DNA from: Euzebya rosea
GTDB taxonomy: Bacteria; Actinomycetota; Nitriliruptoria; Euzebyales; Euzebyaceae
DNA: 64,000 bases
Reading direction: 5' to 3'
Assembly: GCF_003073135.1 (NCBI RefSeq)
Contig: NZ_PGDQ01000004.1
Span: 50,363-114,362, forward strand
The position numbers and the translations under genes are program-made. Of this stretch, positions 55,581 through 61,992 are shown in pieces (position 1 is the first letter of the stretch; the number at the start of each line of letters is the position of its first letter). Below the pieces are notes generated by a model, which saw only the letters and a program-made list of their open reading frames with translations, had not been told where the DNA came from and did not search any database.

Positions 55581-58118
55581 ATGCGTCGTTTGCCGATCCT
55601 GGTCCTCACCGCCCTGCTGCTCGTGCCCCTGCTACCGGCCGTCCCGGCCGCCGCGGAGGACTTCCACATCATCAACGGCCAGCCGGCCGATCGGGGCGAG
55701 TACCCGGCCATGGCGGCGCTGGTCATCAGGGATCAGGAGTTCCAGTTCTGTGGCGGGACGCTGATCGACGACGAATGGATCCTCACGGCGGCGCACTGCT
55801 TCTACGACAGCCGGACCGGCGGATCCCAGATCCCACCCGGCGAGCTCGAGATCGTCATCAACGCCACCAACTGGCGCACCGACAACGCCGCAGGGGTCGA
55901 ACGGCTCGGCGTGGACCAGATCGCCATCCACCCCGACTACGACGAGTTCCTCACGGTCAACGACATCGCGTTGCTGCACCTCAGCACGCCGTCAGCCACG
56001 CCGCCGGCCGCGGTCGTGACCGCTGGGCAGGGCGCGCTGTACGCACCGGGGAGGACGGCGTTCGTCACCGGCTACGGCACGACGACCCCCTTCGGCGAGA
56101 ACCCATCCGACGTCCTGCTCGAGGTCGACGTCCCGCTGGTCGACGACCAGTCCTGCGCGCAGGGGTACCCCGACCTGGTGTTCGACCGCCACACCTGCGC
56201 CGGTGACCCCGGCACCGAGCAGAACCCGGGCAACGACACCTGCCAGGGCGACTCCGGCGGCCCCCTGTGGACCGACGAGAACGGCGTGCTGACGCTCATC
56301 GGCATCACCTCCTTCGGGGGCCTCTGCGGTGTGCAGGACCCCGGGGTCTACACCGAGCTGATCACCTACCTCAGCTGGGTGGCCGGCATCATCGACGGGT
56401 CGATCCCGATCAACACCCCCACCGACCCGACCACACCCGAGCTGCCGGACGGTGCATCCGCACCGATCGACCGGATCACCTTCGACGACTCCGCGACGTC
56501 CGACGCCGTGCTGCAGGCCGTGGCGATCTCGCGCGCCACCTTCCGCGACGACGACGCCCAGTTCGGGGTGATCGCCACGTCCTCGCGGTTCCCGGACGCG
56601 CTCGGCGGGTCGTCGCTGGCCTACGGCCTCGGACCGTTGTTGTTCACCAACCCCGACGGCAGCCTCTCGGCGCAGACCGGGACCGAGCTGCAGCGGGCCG
56701 TGGTCGCCGGCAGCGAGATCTTCGTCCTCGGCGGCACGGCGGTCATACCGGACGCGACGCTGGATGCGATCCGGCAGCTTGGTTTCACCGTCACCCGCAT
56801 TGCCGGGACGGGTCGGGAGCAGACCGCGGTCGCGGTCGGCAACCTGATCATCGACCTCTTCGACGGCGCCCTGCCCAACGACACCGTGATCGTCGCGACC
56901 GGCGGCAACTGGCCCGACGCGGTCACCGTCGGCCAGATCGGGTCCCGCTGGGGCATGCCGATCCTGCTGACCCCGTCGGACTCCCTCAACGGCGACACCG
57001 GGGCGTTCCTGTCCCAGCACCGCCCGTCGACGGTCCTCGTGGCCGGTGGCACGGCGGTCATCTCCGATGGGGTCGTGGCACAGATCGAGGCCATCACCGG
57101 TCCGGGCAGCGTCGTGCGGCTGGCCGGGTCGACCAGGCACGGCACTGCGGCTGCCGTCACCGACTACAACATCCGCGAGTACTACGGCGCGACCCAGCCG
57201 CCCTACGTCGTGGCGGTGAACCTGCGACGCGAGCCGGACGGGTTCGCCCATGTCCTGGCAGCCTCCATGCTGACCGGGGCCTTCGGTGGGGTCATGGCCA
57301 CCGTCGAGGGCGACACCGGGGTGGACGTGCCGACGGAGGTCCTCGACTCCATCTGCGGGCTCGACGGGCAGGTCCTCGTGGCGGGCGGCACCGACCTCGT
57401 GTCGGACCCCGCCGCCAACCTGGTCCAGGCGGCCTCGGGTGGGGCGGGCTGCAACGCCGTCCGCCAGCTGCGGCTGGGTGACGTCACCTTCTCCTCCATC
57501 ACCGGGGCCCTCCCCACTCGGCTGTACGAGTTCCAGGGGACCGCCGGGACGACCGTCCGCATCAGGATGGACGCCCTCGGTGACCCGGCCACCGCGGTCG
57601 ACCCGATCCTGTCGCTGCGCAACGCCGGTGGCGAGATCGCCTTCAACGACGACGACGACTTCGAGCCCGGGCTCAACTCCTTCATCGAGGCACAGCTGCC
57701 GACCGACGGGACGTACACGATCGAGGCGAGCAGCTTCGGGGGGAGCACGGGTGACTTCATCCTGAGCCTGGACCCGGCGCCGGTGTTCGAGGACGTCGAC
57801 ACCCTGACCGCCGACCAGCGCGAGATCCACTACCCGATCTCCGCACCTGCCGGAACGCGGATCGTGGTGACCCAACGGGCGCTCGACGGGTTCGTCGACC
57901 CGTTGCTCCTGGCGGTCGAGGGCGACCTCGGCAACGTCTTCGACGGCGAGATCGTCGGGTTCAGCGACGACGGCGGTGGGTTCCCCAACGCGCGAATGGA
58001 CTTCCGGATGCCGGCCAGCGGACGCGTGACCCTCGTCGCCGGCGTGTACGACGACTTCTTCGGCCCGTACTCGCTGGCCGTCTTCAGCCCGACGGGACAG
58101 CCCATCCAGTTCGGCTAG
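55581..58118 (+). CDS. Secreted trypsin-like protease with CWB2 repeats and C-terminal PPC-like domains
   Basis: An 845-residue secreted protein, paralogue of the product at 12554-14455. Signal peptide 1-25 (VPAAA). Residues 29-275 are an S1 protease with H72 (TAAHC), D128 (NDIAL), S225 (GDSGGP) and specificity residue D219, predicting trypsin-like cleavage. Residues about 305-625 are CWB2 modules (FPDALGGSSLAYGLGPLLFTNPDG, LGGTAVIPD, WPDAVTVGQIG, VAGGTAVISDGV). The last 220 residues hold two beta-rich segments (FQGTAGTTVRIRMDALGDPATAVDPILSLRNAGGEIAFNDDDD and a second, weaker one), which match the pre-peptidase C-terminal domain. The paralogue lacks this tail. ATG 55581. Likely a wall-attached extracellular protease. 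Confidence 0.92.
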   Translation: MRRLPILVLTALLLVPLLPAVPAAAEDFHIINGQPADRGEYPAMAALVIRDQEFQFCGGTLIDDEWILTAAHCFYDSRTGGSQIPPGELEIVINATNWRTDNAAGVERLGVDQIAIHPDYDEFLTVNDIALLHLSTPSATPPAAVVTAGQGALYAPGRTAFVTGYGTTTPFGENPSDVLLEVDVPLVDDQSCAQGYPDLVFDRHTCAGDPGTEQNPGNDTCQGDSGGPLWTDENGVLTLIGITSFGGLCGVQDPGVYTELITYLSWVAGIIDGSIPINTPTDPTTPELPDGASAPIDRITFDDSATSDAVLQAVAISRATFRDDDAQFGVIATSSRFPDALGGSSLAYGLGPLLFTNPDGSLSAQTGTELQRAVVAGSEIFVLGGTAVIPDATLDAIRQLGFTVTRIAGTGREQTAVAVGNLIIDLFDGALPNDTVIVATGGNWPDAVTVGQIGSRWGMPILLTPSDSLNGDTGAFLSQHRPSTVLVAGGTAVISDGVVAQIEAITGPGSVVRLAGSTRHGTAAAVTDYNIREYYGATQPPYVVAVNLRREPDGFAHVLAASMLTGAFGGVMATVEGDTGVDVPTEVLDSICGLDGQVLVAGGTDLVSDPAANLVQAASGGAGCNAVRQLRLGDVTFSSITGALPTRLYEFQGTAGTTVRIRMDALGDPATAVDPILSLRNAGGEIAFNDDDDFEPGLNSFIEAQLPTDGTYTIEASSFGGSTGDFILSLDPAPVFEDVDTLTADQREIHYPISAPAGTRIVVTQRALDGFVDPLLLAVEGDLGNVFDGEIVGFSDDGGGFPNARMDFRMPASGRVTLVAGVYDDFFGPYSLAVFSPTGQPIQFG

Positions 58119-58138
58119 GCACAGGCGGATGAGGGGCA

Positions 58139-58167
58139 GGGGCCGGGTTCGAGGGGAACCCGGCCCC
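58139..58167 (+). terminator. 12-bp stem terminator after the protease gene
   Basis: Arms 58139-58150 and 58156-58167 pair perfectly (GGGGCCGGGTTC with its complement), loop GAGGG, starting 20 bp after the stop. Confidence 0.75.
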
Positions 58168-58201
58168 CGCGACGTCCATGGACGAACCGCACCGTCGTGA
58201 C

Positions 58202-58216
58202 ATATCATCGTGATAT
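58202..58216 (+). promoter_or_regulatory. Inverted repeat operator-like site before the SPFH gene
   Basis: ATATCA-TCG-TGATAT is a perfect inverted repeat, and it overlaps a second palindrome GTGATATCAC (58210-58219). It is an AT-rich spot in GC-rich DNA, 25-39 bp before the SPFH start, where an operator would lie. The small RHH-like protein encoded after the SPFH gene is a candidate binder. Confidence 0.55.
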
Positions 58217-58240
58217 CACTTTGATCGCATGGAGGTAGTC

Positions 58241-59149
58241 GTGTCCGCTGTTGTGTCCCGTCCCGGCCGGTCCGTCGCAGGCATCGGACCGCTGCTGTTC
58301 GCCATCGTCGGGGGCCTCCTGGCCGTCGGGCTCGTCATCGCCGGCGGGGTCCGCGCCGCCGACGGGCGGGCCGGGGGCGGCGCGCTCGTGGTCCTCGGGG
58401 TGCTGCTGGTCGTCGCCGCGATCCTCGTTGCGGCTGGCCTGTACACCCTCCAGCCCAACCAGGGGGCGGTGCTGACGCTGTTCGGGGACTACCGCGGCAC
58501 CGACGTGACCGCCGGGCTGCGGTTCGCCAACCCGCTGTACCGCAAGCGGATCGTCAGCCTGCGCGTGCGCAACTTCACCACCGAGAGCTCGAAGGTCAAC
58601 GACGCCAACGGCAACCCGATCATGATCGCGGCCGTGGTGGTGTGGAAGGTCGTCGACACGGCCAAGGCCGTGTTCGGCGTCGACGACTTCATCGACTACG
58701 TGCACATCCAGTCGGAGTCCGCCGTGCGTCAGCTGGCCCGCTCCTACCCCTACGACAGCTTCGACGACGTGGCCGTGACGACGCTGATCGGGGACACCGG
58801 AGAGGTCAACGACGACCTCCTCGCGGAGCTGCAGGAGCGTGCGGACGAGGCCGGCGTGCTGGTCACCGAGGCCAGGATCACCGACCTCAGCTACGCGCCG
58901 GAGATCGCCGAGGCGATGCTGCGCCGCCAGCAGGCGTCGGCGATCGTGGCCGCACGCGCGAAGATCGTGGAGGGGGCGGTCCTGATGGTCCGAGACGCCA
59001 TCGAGCAGCTCGAGGCAGGGACGACCGACGGGGACGCCATCCCGCTGGACAACGACCGCAAGGCCACGTTCGCCTCGAACCTCATGACCGTCATCGCCAG
59101 CGACAACCCGACCAGCCCAGTGGTCAACGTCGGCACCCTGTCGCGGTGA
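58241..59149 (+). CDS. SPFH/band 7 domain membrane protein
   Basis: A 302-residue protein. Two membrane segments (about 14-36 and 46-67) precede the SPFH domain (LQPNQGAVLTLFGDYRGTDVTAGLRFANPLYRKRIVSLRVRNF, MIAAVVVWKVVDTAKAVFGVDDFIDYVHIQSESAVRQLAR, ADEAGVLVTEARITDLSYAPEIAEAMLRRQQASAIVAAR). The flotillin-like Ala-rich coil is short. GTG 58241 is chosen because TGGAGGT lies just upstream; ATG 58229 is inside that site. Such proteins form membrane scaffolds. It is followed 25 bp later by a small Arc-like gene, a pairing that suggests one operon. Confidence 0.88.
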   Translation: MSAVVSRPGRSVAGIGPLLFAIVGGLLAVGLVIAGGVRAADGRAGGGALVVLGVLLVVAAILVAAGLYTLQPNQGAVLTLFGDYRGTDVTAGLRFANPLYRKRIVSLRVRNFTTESSKVNDANGNPIMIAAVVVWKVVDTAKAVFGVDDFIDYVHIQSESAVRQLARSYPYDSFDDVAVTTLIGDTGEVNDDLLAELQERADEAGVLVTEARITDLSYAPEIAEAMLRRQQASAIVAARAKIVEGAVLMVRDAIEQLEAGTTDGDAIPLDNDRKATFASNLMTVIASDNPTSPVVNVGTLSR

Positions 59150-59174
59150 CGGCACCGACCCTCACCGACGCCAC

Positions 59175-59384
59175 GTGGCCGCCCCCAAGCGCAAGCAGTT
59201 CCCCCTGCGGATCCCGCAGGAGCTCTACGACGTCTACGAGTCCTGGGCAGGCGACGAGTTCCGTTCGGTGAACGCCCAGATCGAGGCGGTGCTCGTCGAT
59301 GCCGCGAGGCGGTCGGGGCGACTGCGGCGCCGCCGGCCGGCGGACACGGAGCGGGCCGACGTGGACGTGGACCCCGAACGCTGA
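59175..59384 (+). CDS. Arc/RHH-like small DNA-binding protein
   Basis: A 69-residue protein: KRKQFPLRIPQELYDVYESWAGDEFRSVNAQIEAVLVDAARRSGR is the pattern of an Arc-type ribbon-helix-helix repressor (strand FPLRIP, helix A, helix B with SVNAQIEAVLVDA). A charged tail follows. The GTG start has a weak ribosome site and may depend on coupling with the SPFH gene. It probably regulates its own operon through the inverted repeat at 58202-58216, which is inference. Confidence 0.8.
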   Translation: MAAPKRKQFPLRIPQELYDVYESWAGDEFRSVNAQIEAVLVDAARRSGRLRRRRPADTERADVDVDPER

Positions 59385-59410
59385 CTGGCCGCCCCGTGGG
59401 GCGGCCAGTC
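59383..59410. terminator. Bidirectional 13-bp stem terminator
   Basis: GACTGGCCGCCCC-GT-GGGGCGGCCAGTC pairs fully between the Arc-like gene and the convergent CWB2 gene, and begins at the last base of the former's stop. Confidence 0.75.
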
Positions 59411-59433
59411 GCGATGTGCCGGTGGTGGCGGGA

Positions 59434-60027
59434 CTACCGGACCGGGTCGGTCGGGGTCTCGCTGGGCGAGGGGCTCTCGCTCGGGGTCGGCTGGTCGGTC
59501 GTGGTCGGCAGCGGAACGGGCAGGCCGGTCTCGGTCTCCGTCGGCTGCGGGTCGGTTTCGGTCTCGGTCGGGACCGGCTCGGTCTCGCTCTCGGTGCCGT
59601 CGGCCGCGCGGGCCGCGGTGGCCGCGTCCTCGAGGACCTGTTCACAGACCGCATCCTCGCCACCCAGGGCGATGACGTTGGTCGGGGCCAGACGGGTGAT
59701 CTCGTCGGCGGTCACGGTCGGCAGCTCGTCGCACTGGGGAACCAGCAGGACCGGGCCACCGGTCACCGACGCGGCCGAGAGCGCGTCGGGGAAGGCGTCG
59801 GCACGGGCGAGGAAGACGTTCTCCGAGCCGTTGGGGAACTGGTATTCACTGATCGCCACCGACGTCTCGAAGCGGGTCTCCCCGCCGAGGCGCTCGGTGT
59901 TCACCTCGCCGCCGGGGAACGGCAGCGGCTGTGAGCTGGCGGTGGTTGCGCCGAACGTCCAGCCGGCAACGGCCAGGAGCAGGGCGACCAGACCACCGAT
60001 CAGGAGGGGCCTCTTGGACTGCGTCAT
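59434..60027 (-). CDS. Small membrane-anchored or secreted protein with one CWB2 module
   Basis: A 197-residue protein. A signal/anchor helix (PLLIGGLVALLLAVAGWTFGATT, about 8-30) leads into one CWB2-like module (ERLGGETRFETSVAISEYQF, VFLARADAFPDALSAASVTGGPVLLVPQCDELP, NVIALGGEDAVCEQV). The last 55 residues are low-complexity Thr/Glu/Pro/Ser (TETETDPQPTETETG, PSESPSPSETP), a likely wall-spanning or glycosylated stretch. The other CWB2 proteins here have about three modules and an enzyme; this one has neither, so it may be a minimal wall adaptor. AAGGTG lies 6 bases before the ATG at 60027. Confidence 0.85.
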   Translation of the reverse strand: MTQSKRPLLIGGLVALLLAVAGWTFGATTASSQPLPFPGGEVNTERLGGETRFETSVAISEYQFPNGSENVFLARADAFPDALSAASVTGGPVLLVPQCDELPTVTADEITRLAPTNVIALGGEDAVCEQVLEDAATAARAADGTESETEPVPTETETDPQPTETETGLPVPLPTTTDQPTPSESPSPSETPTDPVR

Positions 60028-60141
60028 CACGTGCACCTTTCTGGAAGGAAAAGGGGTACGCGTATCGATGTATCCGCATGCCGCAGACCGAAACGCGGCC
60101 ATCCGGTCCACGAACCCGTCAACGGTCGCTTGGACGACTCC

Positions 60142-60789
60142 TCAGGCGGTGGACCTGGTCCAGTGGGCACGGGAGCGGTCGTCGATGGGGGAGTCCAGCG
60201 CACGCCGGACCATCGCCGGGTCCGGCGAGGTCGCGTGGTGGAGGTCCCACACCTCCAGCCCCGTGACGTTGGTCGTCGGGGCTGGATCGACCACCAGGCG
60301 CTGGCCGGCGGCGAGCCGGCCGGGGGCGATGACCCGGAGGTACCAGCCCGGCCGCCGTTCCGCCGTGAACTGCTTGACCCACCCTCGCGAGGCGTCGGGT
60401 CCCACCAGCTCGCCCATGCGCGCGGCGAACGTGACACACGGAATGCGCGGCGCCGCCACCTCGAGGACCACCCCGTCGACGGCGAACCGGTCCCCGATGC
60501 GGATCGGGTCGTGGGGCCACCGATCGACCGTGACGTTCTCGCCGAACGCGCCGTTGGGCAGCTCGGCGTCGAGCTGGGACTCGAAGACCTCGTAGTCGCT
60601 CCGCGCGTAGGCGTACACGGCCTGACCCGGCCCGCCATGGTGCTCGGTGGCGACGATGTCGTCGCCCTGGACCCCGTCGTGCTGGACGTCGATCGCAGGG
60701 ACGAGTTGCTTGTCGATGCCCGTGTGGATCACGGTCCGACCGCTGATGACGTCGCGCGCGCGGCCGGTCTGCACGGAGATGATCTGCAT
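60142..60789 (-). CDS. MOSC domain protein
   Basis: A 215-residue protein of the molybdenum-cofactor sulfurase C-terminal type: IISVQTGRARDVISGRTVIHTGIDKQLVPAIDVQHDGVQGDDIVATEHHGGPGQAVYAYARSDYEVFE, then FGENVTVDRWPHDPIRIGDRFAVDGVVLEVAAPRIPCVTFAARMG. The conserved MOSC Cys is in PRIPCVTF. Such YiiM-like proteins deliver sulphur or bind molybdenum cofactor, often acting with hydroxylated purine analogues. The ATG at 60789 fits the conserved start. No molybdenum genes are adjacent. Confidence 0.9.
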   Translation of the reverse strand: MQIISVQTGRARDVISGRTVIHTGIDKQLVPAIDVQHDGVQGDDIVATEHHGGPGQAVYAYARSDYEVFESQLDAELPNGAFGENVTVDRWPHDPIRIGDRFAVDGVVLEVAAPRIPCVTFAARMGELVGPDASRGWVKQFTAERRPGWYLRVIAPGRLAAGQRLVVDPAPTTNVTGLEVWDLHHATSPDPAMVRRALDSPIDDRSRAHWTRSTA

Positions 60790-60885
60790 GGGGTCCACGC
60801 TATCGGCACGGCAATCCCCACGGAACGTCGCAACCCCCACCGCCGGAGCGGAGGGGGTTGCGGGCCGGTCCGGGGACCGAGGGAC

Positions 60886-61902
60886 CTACAGCTTGGCCAG
60901 CGCCGAGCAGACGGTCTCGGTCATCAGGGCCGTGATGACGTAGGGGTCGGCGTTGGCGTTGGGCCGACGGTCCTCGATGTAGCCCTTCTTGTCCTGCTCC
61001 ACCTGCCACGGGATGCGGATGGACGCGCCACGGTCGGACACGCCGTAGCTGAACTGGTCGTAGCGCTGGGTCTCGTGGGCACCGGTCAGGCGCTCCTCGA
61101 TGCCGACGCCGTACCCGGCCAGGTGCTTCTCCGGGATGCCGTCGGCGCCGAGGGCGTCGCAGGCGGCGATGATCGCGTCGTAGCCCTCGCGCATCGCGTT
61201 GGTCGAGAAGTTGGTGTGCATGCCGGCGCCGTTCCAGTCGCCCTTCATGGGCTTGGCGGCCAGCGACATCTCGACGTTGTACTTCTCGCCCAAGCGGAAC
61301 AGCAGGTAGCGGGCGATCCACAGGTGGTCGGCAACGGCCAGGGTGTCGGCCGGGCCGATCTGGAACTCCCACTGACCGGGCATGACCTCGGCGTTGGTGC
61401 CGGAGATCGCCAGGCCCGCCTCGATGCAGAGTGTGGTGTGCTCCTCCACGATCTGGCGACCGTGGATCTTGGCGGCACCGACGCCGCAGTAGTACGGCCC
61501 CTGCGGCTCGGGGAACCCGTTGGCGGGGAAGCCGGCCGGCCACCCGTTCAGGTCCAGCATCGTGTACTCCTGCTCGAGGCCGAACCACGGTTCCTGGTCG
61601 GCGTACTTCTCGAGGGCCTCACGGGCCTTGGCGCGCGTGTTCGTCGGGTGCGGCGACAGGTCCTTGGTCAGGGCCGTCTCGCACATGACGAGGACGTTGT
61701 CACCGCCACGGATGGGGTCGGGGCAGGTGAAGACCGGCTGCAGGACGACATCGGAGTTGTCGCCGGTTGCCTGGTTGGTCGACGAACCGTCGAACCCCCA
61801 GATCCCGGGCTCGGCGCCGTCGGCGAGGATCTTGGTCTTCGAGCGGATCTCGGCGGTGGGCTCCGTCCCGTCGATCCAGAGGTATTCAGCACGGTAGGTC
61901 AT
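60886..61902 (-). CDS. glnII: Glutamine synthetase type II (eukaryotic-like)
   Basis: A 338-residue GSII, clearly different from the GSI at 50445. Landmarks are EYLWIDGTEPTAEIRSKTKI, IWGFDGSSTNQATGDNSDVVLQPV, PWFGLEQEYTMLDLNGWPAGFPANGFPEPQGPYYCGVGA, VMPGQWEFQIGP, KPMKGDWNGAGMHTNFST and RGASIRIPWQVEQDKKGYIEDRRPNANADPYVITALMTETVC. GSII enzymes are not adenylylated by GlnE, so this copy would be controlled at transcription. The 16-bp site upstream with two GAAAC half-sites 11 bp apart suggests GlnR-type control. ATG 61902. Confidence 0.95.
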   Translation of the reverse strand: MTYRAEYLWIDGTEPTAEIRSKTKILADGAEPGIWGFDGSSTNQATGDNSDVVLQPVFTCPDPIRGGDNVLVMCETALTKDLSPHPTNTRAKAREALEKYADQEPWFGLEQEYTMLDLNGWPAGFPANGFPEPQGPYYCGVGAAKIHGRQIVEEHTTLCIEAGLAISGTNAEVMPGQWEFQIGPADTLAVADHLWIARYLLFRLGEKYNVEMSLAAKPMKGDWNGAGMHTNFSTNAMREGYDAIIAACDALGADGIPEKHLAGYGVGIEERLTGAHETQRYDQFSYGVSDRGASIRIPWQVEQDKKGYIEDRRPNANADPYVITALMTETVCSALAKL

Positions 61903-61958
61903 GGATGGCTCCAGTCAGTTCACGATTGGACACGTGGACGACAGCGTCAGCCCCTCCT

Positions 61959-61974
61959 GTTTCATACATGTTTC
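61959..61974 (-). promoter_or_regulatory. GlnR-box-like site upstream of glnII
   Basis: On the glnII strand two GAAAC words are separated by six bases (ATGTAT); on the plus strand they read GTTTC at 61959 and 61970. The 11-bp period equals that of the amt site. GAAAC at the first position differs by one base from GTnAC of the consensus. It lies 57-72 bp before the glnII start. Confidence 0.5.
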
Positions 61975-61992
61975 GTTGACAGGTCCGGTCCG

